From NCBI RefSeq assembly GCF_014050525.1, contig NZ_JACGAG010000012.1:1-64000 (forward strand): a DNA stretch of 64,000 nucleotides, given 5' to 3'. Below, piece after piece: positions 37,380-46,706 of this stretch. The translations under genes were made by a program, and so were the position numbers. Numbering within the stretch: position 1 is the stretch's first letter; each line of letters begins with the position of its first letter. This stretch comes from Clostridium sp. cel8. GTDB lineage: Bacteria > Bacillota > Clostridia > Clostridiales > Clostridiaceae. Below the pieces are notes generated by a model, which saw only the letters and a program-made list of their open reading frames with translations, searched no databases and was not told the DNA's origin.

Positions 37380-38456
37380 ATGGGATTACCTCCACTTATT
37401 ATAGGAGATTTAAAGGCTGATGTTCCCATTATACAGGGGGGTATGGGGGTCGGAATTTCTGGATATAGACTTTGTCAAGCTGTAGCAAATGAGGGTGCAA
37501 TAGGAGTAATATCTGGAGTGCAAATAGGATATAGAGAGCCTGATTTTGAAACAAATACAAAAGATGCGAATATTAGAGCTTTGAGAAAAGAAGTAAAAAA
37601 GGCCAGAGAATTGAGTCCAAAGGGAATAATTGGTGTTAATATAATGGTTGCTGTAAGTGACTATGATGAAATGGTAAAGACTTGCATTGAAGAGGGTGTT
37701 GACATTATAATATCAGGAGCAGGACTTCCACTTAAGTTGCCAAAGCTTGTGGAGGGAAGTAATATGAAAATAGCACCTATTGTATCTTCAGCAAAAGCTG
37801 CATCACTTATTATAAGAAGTTGGGTAAAAAAACATTCAAGGTTACCTGATTTGATTGTAGTAGAAGGACCAATGGCAGGAGGACATCTTGGATTTCATCC
37901 AGAACAATTAGAATCTGGTACAGAAAAACTTGAGGATATTGTACCAGAAGTTTTAAATGTAGTAAAAATATTTGAGGATAAATATAACAAAAACATACCA
38001 GTAGTAGCTGCAGGCGGAATTTATACGGGATCTGATATTGTAAAATTTTTAAAATTAGGTGCATCTGGTGTCCAAATGGGAACGCGTTTTGTAGCTACAG
38101 AGGAATGTGATGCAAGTATAGAATATAAAAATATGTATGTAAATTCAAAAGAGCAGGATATAAAATTTATTAAAAGTCCAGTAGGATTACCAGGAAGAGC
38201 AATAGAAAATGAATTTATAAAGAGAGCAAAAAAAGGGAGAATTGCTCCAACAAAATGTTATAATTGCCTAAAAAAATGCGATCCAAAAATTACACCATAT
38301 TGTATATCTAGAGCTTTAATAAATGCAGTTAAAGGCAATGTAAATGAAGCTCTTATTTTTGTAGGTGCCAATGCATACAGAATAAATAAAATAGTAAAAG
38401 TAAAAGATCTAATCAAAGAATTGGTTTCTGAAGCAGATATGCTGTATGATGTATAA
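37380..38456 (+). CDS. FabK-like/nitronate monooxygenase family flavin oxidoreductase
   Basis: This 358-residue FMN TIM-barrel protein is the first gene of the fab operon. Motifs PIIQGGMGVGISG, VVEGPMAGGHLG and AAGGIYTGSDIVKFLKLGASG match the 2-nitropropane dioxygenase/FabK superfamily. It differs from FabK downstream in its C-terminal cysteine set (Cys293, Cys296, Cys300, Cys308), which may hold a metal or Fe-S cluster. The substrate is unknown; a role in fatty acid reduction or repair is inferred from position. It lies just after the FabT operator. Confidence 0.82.
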   Translation: MGLPPLIIGDLKADVPIIQGGMGVGISGYRLCQAVANEGAIGVISGVQIGYREPDFETNTKDANIRALRKEVKKARELSPKGIIGVNIMVAVSDYDEMVKTCIEEGVDIIISGAGLPLKLPKLVEGSNMKIAPIVSSAKAASLIIRSWVKKHSRLPDLIVVEGPMAGGHLGFHPEQLESGTEKLEDIVPEVLNVVKIFEDKYNKNIPVVAAGGIYTGSDIVKFLKLGASGVQMGTRFVATEECDASIEYKNMYVNSKEQDIKFIKSPVGLPGRAIENEFIKRAKKGRIAPTKCYNCLKKCDPKITPYCISRALINAVKGNVNEALIFVGANAYRINKIVKVKDLIKELVSEADMLYDV

Positions 38457-38514
38457 TGTTTAATTATAATATACCTTGAAGTTTTTTAAATTGTGTACTT
38501 AGAAAGGTGATTTG

Positions 38515-38976
38515 GTGGATAAAGCTATAAATATTATAAATGAATTGTTAGTTGATATTTTTTATGACATATTACAGATAGAACAAAAGTCGCTTCAATA
38601 TGCATCTTTTAAGGATTTATCAATTTCTGAGATACATACTATAGAAGCTATAGGAATGTATAAGCCTAGGAAAATGACTGAAATAGCATCTGAACTTGAT
38701 ATAACTTTGGGAACTCTAACTACAGCTATAAATCATTTAGTAAGTAAAGAATATGTAGTTAGAAATAGAAGCGAAGCAGACAGACGAATTGTGTATATAA
38801 GCCTTACTAAAAAAGGGAGGCTAGCTTATAGAATACACAGGAAATTTCATTCAGATATGGTTAAGCAATGTATAGAAGGATTAAGCGAGGAAGAAGAGTC
38901 TATTTTGACAACAGCTCTTGAAAAGTTAAATAAATTTTTTAAGGATAAATATAATGTTGGAGTTAAACCCAAATAA
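38515..38976 (+). CDS. fabT: MarR-family transcriptional regulator, FabT-like
   Basis: This winged-helix protein of about 153 residues has motifs HTIEAIGMYKPRKMTEIASEL and LTTAINHLVSKEYVVRNRSEADRR that fit FabT. FabT represses type II fatty acid genes when bound to long-chain acyl-ACP. Its own operon has a double FabT box at the promoter, so autoregulation is likely. I prefer GTG 38515 to TTG 38512 because it is better spaced from AAAGGTG. It is immediately before fabH, as in streptococci. Confidence 0.88.
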   Translation: MDKAINIINELLVDIFYDILQIEQKSLQYASFKDLSISEIHTIEAIGMYKPRKMTEIASELDITLGTLTTAINHLVSKEYVVRNRSEADRRIVYISLTKKGRLAYRIHRKFHSDMVKQCIEGLSEEEESILTTALEKLNKFFKDKYNVGVKPK

Positions 38977-39026
38977 AAATATAATATATTGAATCTATAT
39001 ACTATATATAAAGAAGAAGGGGAAAA

Positions 39027-40001
39027 ATGAATAAAGTAGAGATTATTGGTACAGGAAGCTATTTACCGAAAAATATTGTTACAAATGATGACTTAAGTAA
39101 AATAGTAGATACAAATGATAGTTGGATAAAGAGTAGAACTGGAATTGAACAGAGAAGAATTTCCCAAGGTGAGAATACATCTGATATGGCTACAAAAGCT
39201 GCAGTCAAGGCTATAAAAGATGCAAATATATCTGCAGATGAAATTGAGTTTATAATAGTAGCTACTGCTACACCAGATAATTTTTTGCCTTCTACAGCAT
39301 GTATAGTTCAAAAGAATATAAATGCACTTAATGCTACTTGTTTTGATATATCAGCAGCTTGTTCTGGCTTTATATATGCTTTAGATATTGCAACTCAGTT
39401 TATAAAAGCAGGTAGAGCAAAAACAATTTTAATAATAGGTGCCGAAGTTCTTTCTAAAATACTTGACTGGAAGGATAGAAGTACTTGTATTTTGTTTGGA
39501 GATGGTGCAGCAGCTGCTGTATTAAAACAGGGAGAAAAAGATAGTATGCGTGCATTTTTTACAGGTTCAGATGGACGTCTTGGAGAATCTCTAATTTGTC
39601 AGGCAAAAGCTGTAGATAATCCATATATGAAAACTGAAGTAAAGAGGGCAAGATCAGTAGTTAAAATGGATGGAAAAGAAATATTTAGATTTGCAGTTAA
39701 GATTATGGATAAATGTATAAGGAAGCTTTTAGAGCAATCCAATAGTTCAATAGACGAGATAAAATGTATAATTCCACATCAAGCAAATCTTAGAATTATA
39801 GAAGCTGCATCTAAAAGATTGAATATACCTTTAGATAGATTTTATATTAACTTAGATAAGTATGGAAATACTTCAGCGGCAAGTGTTGGGATAGCACTTG
39901 ATGAAGTGAGAAGAAAATATGATTTTAAATCTGGAGATAAAATCATATTGGTAGGTTTTGGAGGAGGACTTACATATGGAGGAGTTGTTTTTGAAATTTG
40001 A
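39027..40001 (+). CDS. fabH: 3-oxoacyl-ACP synthase III
   Basis: This 324-residue enzyme starts each fatty acid chain by condensing an acyl-CoA with malonyl-ACP. The catalytic triad is visible as Cys112 (AACSGFIYAL), His251 (IPHQANLRI) and Asn281 (YGNTSAASV). The C-terminal VGFGGGLTYGG is also diagnostic. It follows AAGGGG and overlaps the ACP reading frame slightly. Confidence 0.96.
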   Translation: MNKVEIIGTGSYLPKNIVTNDDLSKIVDTNDSWIKSRTGIEQRRISQGENTSDMATKAAVKAIKDANISADEIEFIIVATATPDNFLPSTACIVQKNINALNATCFDISAACSGFIYALDIATQFIKAGRAKTILIIGAEVLSKILDWKDRSTCILFGDGAAAAVLKQGEKDSMRAFFTGSDGRLGESLICQAKAVDNPYMKTEVKRARSVVKMDGKEIFRFAVKIMDKCIRKLLEQSNSSIDEIKCIIPHQANLRIIEAASKRLNIPLDRFYINLDKYGNTSAASVGIALDEVRRKYDFKSGDKIILVGFGGGLTYGGVVFEI

Positions 40002-40015
40002 TTTATAAGATAGAA

Positions 40016-40237
40016 ATGGTGTTTGAAAAAATAAGAAATATAATTTCACAGCAACTTGATATAGACAAAGAAACAATAAAGATGAATACTTCATTTGAAG
40101 AAATTGGGGTTGACTCTTTAGAATTATTTCAAATAATAATTGATATAGAGGATGAATTTGGAGTTCAGATAGATGATGAGGAATTGGTAAAGACGGTAGG
40201 AGATGCTGTTAATTTTGTAGTTAAATATAACAAATAG
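40016..40237 (+). CDS. acpP: Acyl carrier protein
   Basis: This acidic helical protein of about 73 residues carries the growing acyl chain on phosphopantetheine at Ser34 (IGVDSLELFQ). The ATG at 40016 gives the usual ACP N-terminus (MVFEKIRNII). An in-frame TTG at 39998 would overlap fabH. The binding site is weak, so translational coupling to fabH is plausible. Confidence 0.94.
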   Translation: MVFEKIRNIISQQLDIDKETIKMNTSFEEIGVDSLELFQIIIDIEDEFGVQIDDEELVKTVGDAVNFVVKYNK

Positions 40238-40266
40238 AACAATGTATTGTTAGTATGGAGGTATGT

Positions 40267-41211
40267 ATGAGTAATTTTGAATTGTGTGATATGCTAGGTA
40301 TAAAATATCCTATTATACAAGGAGGAATGGCATGGATAGCAGATAGTTCACTTGCTTCTGCAGTATCAAATGCTGGAGGACTTGGAATAATAACTGGAAA
40401 TGCACCTGTTGATTGGGTAAGAGATGAAATAAGAAAAGCTAAAAAGCTAACAGATAAGCCTTTTGGAGTTAATATAATGTTACTCTCAGATACTGCGGAA
40501 GATATAGCAAAAATGGCTTGCGAAGAGGGAGTAAAGGTAGTTACTACAGGAGCTGGAAATCCAGGTAAATACATAAGTATGTGGAAAGAGCATAATATCA
40601 AGGTAATACCTGTAGTTGCATCTGTTGCTTTAGCAAAGCGTATGGAGAGGTCAGGTGTAGATGCTGTTATTGCAGAAGGCTGTGAGTCCGGTGGTCATAT
40701 AGGAGAGCTAACTACAATGGCTTTAGTTCCACAGGTTGTAGACGCTGTGAATATTCCAGTTATAGCAGCAGGTGGAATAGGAGATGGAAGAGGAGCAGCG
40801 GCGGCTTTTATGCTAGGAGCTTCAGGTGTTCAATTAGGTACTAGATTTTTGGTAGCTAAAGAATGTACGGTATCACAAAATTATAAAAATAGAGTTATAA
40901 AGGCAAAAGATATAGATACGCAAGTTACAGGTAGAGTTACTGGGCATCCTGTAAGAGTAATAAGAAACAAACTAACTAGAAAATTTCAACTTTTAGATAA
41001 AAATCATGCTCCTATAAGTGAGTATGAAAAATTAGGAAGAGGAGCACTTTCAAAAGCTGCAAAAGAAGGGGATATAGAAAATGGATCTGTTATGGCAGGA
41101 CAGATTGCAGGACTTGTAAATAAAGAGCAAAGTGCAAAAGAGATAATAGAAGATATATTCTGTGGAGTTGAAGATAGCATAAAGAGATTAGAAAATATAG
41201 TTCAAAATTAA
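40267..41211 (+). CDS. fabK: Enoyl-ACP reductase II
   Basis: This FMN-dependent enzyme of about 314 residues performs the last reduction of each elongation cycle. Motifs PIIQGGMAWIADSSLA, TTGAGNPGKY, AEGCESGGHIGE and AAGGIGDGRGAAAAFMLG are typical of FabK. It replaces FabI, which is absent here. The ATG at 40267 lies five bases after TGGAGG. Two FabK-superfamily genes therefore occur in one operon. Confidence 0.95.
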   Translation: MSNFELCDMLGIKYPIIQGGMAWIADSSLASAVSNAGGLGIITGNAPVDWVRDEIRKAKKLTDKPFGVNIMLLSDTAEDIAKMACEEGVKVVTTGAGNPGKYISMWKEHNIKVIPVVASVALAKRMERSGVDAVIAEGCESGGHIGELTTMALVPQVVDAVNIPVIAAGGIGDGRGAAAAFMLGASGVQLGTRFLVAKECTVSQNYKNRVIKAKDIDTQVTGRVTGHPVRVIRNKLTRKFQLLDKNHAPISEYEKLGRGALSKAAKEGDIENGSVMAGQIAGLVNKEQSAKEIIEDIFCGVEDSIKRLENIVQN

Positions 41212-41225
41212 ATTGGGAGGAAAAC

Positions 41226-42161
41226 ATGGGAAAAATAGCTTTTTTATTTTCAGGACAGGGTGCTCAATATGTAGGTATGGGAAAGGAACTTTATGATAAT
41301 ATAAAGTCCTCAAAGGAGATCTTTGAAACTGCAGATAGAGTACTTGGATTTTCCATAAGTAATATGTGTTTTTCAGGGCCTAAAGAGGATTTAGATGAAA
41401 CTGAGAACACACAACCTGCAATTTTAACTATGAGCATTGCAGCACTTACTGCTTTAAATAGCTTTGGAGTAAAAGCTGATATTACAGCAGGATTAAGTCT
41501 TGGAGAGTATTCTGCTCTTGTTGCAAGTGGAGTCATTAAATTTGAAGATGCAGTTTCATTAGTTAAGAAAAGAGGAAGATATATGCAACAAGCTGTACCT
41601 TATGGAAAAGGAGCAATGTTTGCTGTTATGGGGTCTGACATTTCTACAGTGAATGCATTGTGCAAAGAATATTCTAGTAAAGGTGTAGTAGAGATAACTA
41701 ACTTAAATTGTCCAGGACAGATAGTGATTTCCGGTGAAAAGGAAGTTGTAGAAGAAGTTGCAGAAAAGTTATTAAAAACTGGTGCAAGAAGAGTTGTTAG
41801 ACTTTCTGTAAGTGGGCCTTTTCATACTTCTTTAATGAAACCGGCAGCGGAAAAACTTGAAAAGGAACTAGCGAGTATATCAATTTCAAATTTTAAAATA
41901 CCACTTATTACAAATGTTACAGGAGAAATAGTGGAAAATGTTAACCTTGTTAAGCCATATTTAAAGAAACAAGTAATGAGTACAGTTTATTTTGAAAAGA
42001 CAATACGAAATATGATTAATATTGGAGTGGATACTTTTATAGAAGTAGGTCCAGGAAAAGTTTTAAGCAGTTTTGTAAAGAAAGTGGATAGAAAATCTAC
42101 TATTTTAAACGTCCAAGATATGGATTCTTTGAATCGCACTATAGAGAGATTAAATAAATAA
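41226..42161 (+). CDS. fabD: Malonyl-CoA-ACP transacylase
   Basis: This 311-residue enzyme moves malonyl groups from CoA to ACP. The N-terminal FLFSGQGAQYVGMG, the nucleophile Ser91 in GLSLGEY, and the His in SGPFHTSLM are intact, and the C-terminal EVGPGKVLS motif is present. It lies 14 bases after fabK behind GGGAGG. Confidence 0.96.
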   Translation: MGKIAFLFSGQGAQYVGMGKELYDNIKSSKEIFETADRVLGFSISNMCFSGPKEDLDETENTQPAILTMSIAALTALNSFGVKADITAGLSLGEYSALVASGVIKFEDAVSLVKKRGRYMQQAVPYGKGAMFAVMGSDISTVNALCKEYSSKGVVEITNLNCPGQIVISGEKEVVEEVAEKLLKTGARRVVRLSVSGPFHTSLMKPAAEKLEKELASISISNFKIPLITNVTGEIVENVNLVKPYLKKQVMSTVYFEKTIRNMINIGVDTFIEVGPGKVLSSFVKKVDRKSTILNVQDMDSLNRTIERLNK

Positions 42162-42177
42162 GATTGGAGAATGTGAA

Positions 42178-42927
42178 ATGGAAAGACTTATGGAAGGAAA
42201 AGTTGCTATAGTTACTGGAGCATCAAGGGGTATAGGCAGAGCTATTGCACTTAAGCTTGCTGAAGAAGGTGCTAATATAGTTATAAATTATAGAAATAAT
42301 TCAGATTCTTTAAATGAAATTGTTAAAGAAATTGAAAAATTAGGTAGTAAAGCTATTTTGGTGCCTGGTGATGTTAGTATATTTAATGATGCTAAAAATA
42401 TAATTGAAAAGGCAGTAGAAAAGTTCAATACAGTGGATATACTTGTAAATAATGCAGGTATAACAAAAGATGGATTGATACTTAGAATGAAAGAAGAAGA
42501 TTTTGATAAAGTAATAGAAGTAAATTTAAAAGGAGCATTTAATTGTATAAGACATGTTGCTCCAATTATGCTGAAAAAGAGAAGTGGTAAAATAATAAAT
42601 ATATCTTCTGTAGTAGGAATAACTGGAAATGCAGGTCAGGCAAATTATTCAGCTGCAAAAGCTGGTATAATAGGATTAACAAAATCTACTGCTAGGGAAT
42701 TTGCAGGAAGAGGTATAAATGTAAATGCAGTAGCACCTGGATTTATAAAAACAAGTATGACAGAGGTACTTCCTGATAAAGTTAAAGAGAGTATACTGTC
42801 TACTGTACCTTTAAAGAGAATTGGATTGCCAAGCGATGTGGCTGAAGCAGTGTCATTTTTGGCATCTAGTAAATCTGATTACATTACAGGTCAGGTTATA
42901 AATATAGATGGTGGAATGGTAATGTAA
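42178..42927 (+). CDS. fabG: 3-oxoacyl-ACP reductase
   Basis: This 249-residue short-chain dehydrogenase reduces 3-oxoacyl-ACP with NADPH. The nucleotide motif TGASRGIGRA, NNAG, the catalytic Ser-Tyr-Lys (NISSVVG and YSAAKAG), and a C-terminal YITGQVINIDGGMVM are all present. The first ATG has a TGGAGAA site; a second in-frame ATG at 42190 is possible. Confidence 0.96.
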   Translation: MERLMEGKVAIVTGASRGIGRAIALKLAEEGANIVINYRNNSDSLNEIVKEIEKLGSKAILVPGDVSIFNDAKNIIEKAVEKFNTVDILVNNAGITKDGLILRMKEEDFDKVIEVNLKGAFNCIRHVAPIMLKKRSGKIINISSVVGITGNAGQANYSAAKAGIIGLTKSTAREFAGRGINVNAVAPGFIKTSMTEVLPDKVKESILSTVPLKRIGLPSDVAEAVSFLASSKSDYITGQVINIDGGMVM

Positions 42928-42993
42928 TTATTTATAAATCTTATAAATGCAATGATAAATAATTACAAAAATGATCAAAGGTTGGTGAAATAG

Positions 42994-44244
42994 GTGAAAA
43001 ATAGAGTAGTAGTTACAGGACTTGGAGCAGTTACACCAGTAGGAAATGATGTAGATACTTTTTGGAGTAATATAAAAAATGGAGTATGTGGAATAGATTT
43101 TATTAAAGGATTTGATACAGAAGGTTTTAAAGCAAAATTGGCTGCAGAGGTTAAAGACTTTGATCCTATATCAATTTTAGGTAGAAGAGAATCCAGAAGA
43201 TTAGATAGATTTTCACAATTTGCTGTAGTTGCAGCAGATGAAGCAATTAAAGATTCTGGACTTGATTTAGACAGTGTTGATAAACATAGGATGGGAGTTG
43301 TTGTAGGTTCTGGTATTGGAGGAATAGGAACTATAGAGAAAGAACATGAAACTCTTATGAAAAAAGGACCGAATAGAATTCATCCACTTTTTATTCCAAT
43401 GATAATAAGTAATATGGCAGCTGGAAACATTGCAATAAGATATGGTGCAAAAGGAGTATGTACTACAGTTGTTACAGCTTGTGCAACAAGTACAAATTGT
43501 ATTGGAGAAGCTTATAGAATGATACAAAACGGAACTGCAGATGTAATAATTGCAGGGGGAACTGAAGCAAGTATAACTCCACTTTCTGTAGCAGGATTTA
43601 CATCATTAACAGCACTTAGCAAAAGTGATGATCCAAAAAGGGCTTCTATTCCATTTGATAAAGAGAGAAATGGATTTGTTATGGGAGAAGGAGCTGGTAT
43701 TGTTATATTGGAATCTTTGGAACATGCAAAGAAGAGAAATGCTAAAATATATTCGGAAATAGTTGGATATGGATCTACTTGTGATGCGTATCATATAACT
43801 TCTGTTGATCCTAAAGGAGAAGGAGCGGCCTATGCTATGGGTGAGGCAATAAAAGAAGCTAATATAGAAAAAGGCGATGTATCTTACATAAATGCACATG
43901 GAACAAGTACTGTATCAAATGATAAAGGTGAAACATTGGCAATAAAGAGATTATTTGGCGATATTGCAAAGAAAATACCTATAAGTTCAACTAAATCTAT
44001 GACAGGTCATTTACTTGGAGCTGCAGGTGCAGTTGAGGCTATAGTATGTATAAAGTCAATGGAAGATAGCTTTATTCCACCTACTATAGGATATAGGGAA
44101 AAAGATGAAGAATGTGATCTTGATTATGTTCCTAATAAAGGTAGAAAAGTGGATGTTAAATATGCTATGTCAAATTCCTTTGGATTTGGAGGACATAATG
44201 CTGTAATTTTATTAAAAAGATGGGGTGAGCAATATGGATTTTAA
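42994..44244 (+). CDS. fabF: 3-oxoacyl-ACP synthase II
   Basis: This 416-residue elongating condensing enzyme has its nucleophile Cys163 in TACATSTN, and His residues in NAHGTSTVSNDKGE and TKSMTGHLLGAAGA. The start GTG gives the standard MKNRVVVTGLGAVTPVG. The end overlaps the accB reading frame by 11 bases, which implies coupled translation. Confidence 0.96.
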   Translation: MKNRVVVTGLGAVTPVGNDVDTFWSNIKNGVCGIDFIKGFDTEGFKAKLAAEVKDFDPISILGRRESRRLDRFSQFAVVAADEAIKDSGLDLDSVDKHRMGVVVGSGIGGIGTIEKEHETLMKKGPNRIHPLFIPMIISNMAAGNIAIRYGAKGVCTTVVTACATSTNCIGEAYRMIQNGTADVIIAGGTEASITPLSVAGFTSLTALSKSDDPKRASIPFDKERNGFVMGEGAGIVILESLEHAKKRNAKIYSEIVGYGSTCDAYHITSVDPKGEGAAYAMGEAIKEANIEKGDVSYINAHGTSTVSNDKGETLAIKRLFGDIAKKIPISSTKSMTGHLLGAAGAVEAIVCIKSMEDSFIPPTIGYREKDEECDLDYVPNKGRKVDVKYAMSNSFGFGGHNAVILLKRWGEQYGF

Positions 44245-44785
44245 GGCAATTGAAGAAATGATAAAAGTTATGGATAATTCAAGTCTTGGATATTTGGAAG
44301 TTGATTGGGATAAAATTTCTATAATAATGAAAAAGAAGGGTGAATCTGGAGTAATTAAAGCAAGCGATATAGCACATACTTTTCAAAATACTAGATCTAT
44401 TGAACCTAAGTTAGAGGAAAATTTGCAGAAGAGTGAAGTTACTAGTGTAGAAAATCCTTCATATAAAAATGAAAGTGTAAAAGATGAAGGTGTAAAAAAA
44501 GAAGATACAAAAGATGAAAAAGAGATTGAAGATGATGAAAACATAAAAGAAATAGTATCACCTATTGTAGGGACATTTTATAGTAAGGCAGGTCCTGATA
44601 AAGCAGATTATGTAAGTGTTGGAGATAAAGTTAAAAAAGGTGATGTGCTATGTATAATAGAAGCAATGAAGATCATGAATGAAATATCAAGTGATGTTGA
44701 TGGTGAAGTTGTAGAAATACTTGCAGAAAATGGACAGATGGTTGAATATGGACAGTGCTTGTTTAAAATAAAGGTTAATAAATAA
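44234..44785 (+). CDS. accB: Biotin carboxyl carrier protein of acetyl-CoA carboxylase
   Basis: This BCCP of about 183 residues has three parts. An N-terminal dimer region (about 1-50) is followed by a long acidic and lysine-rich linker (about 55-110, with repeated KDE). The C-terminal biotinyl domain has the biotin Lys146 in IEAMKIMNEI. The ATG at 44234 follows GGGGTG inside the end of fabF. Confidence 0.95.
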   Translation: MDFKAIEEMIKVMDNSSLGYLEVDWDKISIIMKKKGESGVIKASDIAHTFQNTRSIEPKLEENLQKSEVTSVENPSYKNESVKDEGVKKEDTKDEKEIEDDENIKEIVSPIVGTFYSKAGPDKADYVSVGDKVKKGDVLCIIEAMKIMNEISSDVDGEVVEILAENGQMVEYGQCLFKIKVNK

Positions 44786-44806
44786 ATTAATACTTGGGAG
44801 GATATT

Positions 44807-45262
44807 ATGGAAAAAAATGATTTCAATGTAAATTTAGGAATAAAGGAAATTAAAGAAATTATTCCACATAGATATCCATTTTTATTAATTGATAGAGTGG
44901 TTTATATGGAACCTGGAAAAAAAGTTATTGCTATAAAAAATGTGACAGCAAATGAACAGTTTTTTCAAGGACATTTTCCAGAAGAACCAGTTATGCCTGG
45001 AGTGCTTACTATAGAAGCACTTGCACAGGCAGGGGCAGTAGCTATACTTAGTAAAGATGAATTTAAAAATAAAATAGCATTTTTTGGTGGCATAAATAGA
45101 GCTAAATTTAGAAAAAAGATAGTACCTGGAGATACACTTACTTTGGTTGTTGAAATTGTAAAAATGAAAGGACCTGCAGGTATAGGTAAAGCAGTAGCTT
45201 ATGTTAAAGAAGAAAAAGCTGCTGAAGCGGAATTGATGTTTATGATAGGAGATAAAAACTAA
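44807..45262 (+). CDS. fabZ: 3-hydroxyacyl-ACP dehydratase
   Basis: This 151-residue hotdog-fold enzyme dehydrates 3-hydroxyacyl-ACP. The catalytic His is in HRYPFLLIDRV, and the Glu is in GHFPEEPVMPGVLTIEALAQ. No fabA or fabM gene is seen in the operon, so how double bonds are made is not shown here. It follows GGGAGG. Confidence 0.96.
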   Translation: MEKNDFNVNLGIKEIKEIIPHRYPFLLIDRVVYMEPGKKVIAIKNVTANEQFFQGHFPEEPVMPGVLTIEALAQAGAVAILSKDEFKNKIAFFGGINRAKFRKKIVPGDTLTLVVEIVKMKGPAGIGKAVAYVKEEKAAEAELMFMIGDKN

Positions 45263-45286
45263 AGTATTAGGAGTTGAATTTAAAAA

Positions 45287-46645
45287 GTGTTTAGTAAGAT
45301 ATTGATTGCAAATAGGGGTGAAATAGCAGTAAGAGTAATAAGAGCTTGCAGAGAGATGGGAATTCAAACTGTAGCAGTGTATTCAGAAGCTGACAGAGAA
45401 GCTTTGCATGTGCAGATGGCAGATGAAGCTGTTTGTATAGGGCCAGCATCTCCTAAAGATAGTTATCTAAATGTTCAAAATATAATAAGTGCTACAGTTT
45501 TGTCAGGAGCACAGGCAATACATCCTGGTTTCGGATTTCTATCTGAAAACAGTAAATTTGCAAGAATATGTAGAGAATGTAATATTACATTTATAGGACC
45601 TAGTCCAGAATGTATTGATAGTATGGGTAACAAGTCAAATGCTAGAGAAATAATGGCAAAGTCTGGGGTACCTGTTGTACCAGGATCAAATGGAGCAATT
45701 TTAAATGAAGAGGATCTTTTAACTACTGCAAGAGATATTGGATATCCAGTTATGATAAAAGCCTCTGCTGGTGGTGGTGGTAGAGGTATAAGAGTTGTAT
45801 ATGAAGAAAGCGATATAATAAAGAACTATGAAAATGCTAAATCTGAGGCAAAAGCTTCCTTTGGGGATGACACTATATATCTAGAAAAGTTTATTGAAAG
45901 GCCAAAACATGTAGAGATTCAGATACTTGGAGATAACTTTGGAAACATAGTGTACTTGGGAGAAAGAGATTGTTCAATGCAAAGAAGAAATCAAAAGGTA
46001 ATGGAAGAAGCTCCAAGTCCAATAATGACAGAAGAACTTAGAAAATCAATGGGAGAAGCTGCAGTTAGAGCAGCAAAGGCTGTAAATTATAATAATGCAG
46101 GTACTATAGAGTTCCTTTTAGATAAAAATAACAACTATTACTTCATGGAGATGAATACTAGAATTCAAGTAGAACATGCTATAACAGAAATGGTAACTGG
46201 AGTGGATTTAGTAAAGGAGCAAATTAAGATTGCAGCTGGGGAAAAATTAGATATTTCTCAAAGTGATGTATCACCTCATGGACATTCTATAGAATGCAGA
46301 ATAAATGCAGAAAATCCAGAGAGAGGATTTATTCCTTGTCCAGGAAAAATTACAGATATATATATTCCAGGTGGATTTAATGTTAGAGTTGATAGTGCTG
46401 TTTATTCAGGATATACTATACCTCCATATTATGATTCAATGATAGCTAAGCTTATAGTGTATGGCAAGAATAGAGAAGAAGCAATTAAAACTATGAGAAG
46501 AGCTTTAGAAGAATTTATTATAGATGGAGTTAGCACAAATGTGGATTTCCAATATGATTTGCTTAATAGTGAAGAATTTATAAAAGGAACCTATGATACA
46601 AAGTATGTAGAAAAGTTTATAAAGAGTTTACCTTATAAAAATTAA
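45287..46645 (+). CDS. accC: Biotin carboxylase of acetyl-CoA carboxylase
   Basis: This 452-residue ATP-grasp enzyme carboxylates biotin on AccB. Signatures include KILIANRGEIAVRVIRA, the glycine-rich loop ASAGGGGRGIRVV, RDCSMQRRNQKV and EMNTRIQVEHA. The GTG at 45287 is the only in-frame start in the gap because a stop codon lies two codons upstream. Spacing from AGGAG is long, about 12 bases. Confidence 0.96.
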   Translation: MFSKILIANRGEIAVRVIRACREMGIQTVAVYSEADREALHVQMADEAVCIGPASPKDSYLNVQNIISATVLSGAQAIHPGFGFLSENSKFARICRECNITFIGPSPECIDSMGNKSNAREIMAKSGVPVVPGSNGAILNEEDLLTTARDIGYPVMIKASAGGGGRGIRVVYEESDIIKNYENAKSEAKASFGDDTIYLEKFIERPKHVEIQILGDNFGNIVYLGERDCSMQRRNQKVMEEAPSPIMTEELRKSMGEAAVRAAKAVNYNNAGTIEFLLDKNNNYYFMEMNTRIQVEHAITEMVTGVDLVKEQIKIAAGEKLDISQSDVSPHGHSIECRINAENPERGFIPCPGKITDIYIPGGFNVRVDSAVYSGYTIPPYYDSMIAKLIVYGKNREEAIKTMRRALEEFIIDGVSTNVDFQYDLLNSEEFIKGTYDTKYVEKFIKSLPYKN

Positions 46646-46706
46646 TATATTTGGAAAATATAGTATAATATTAAGTGCGAATTTATTGGAAAGGAGTGAG
46701 TAAGAT

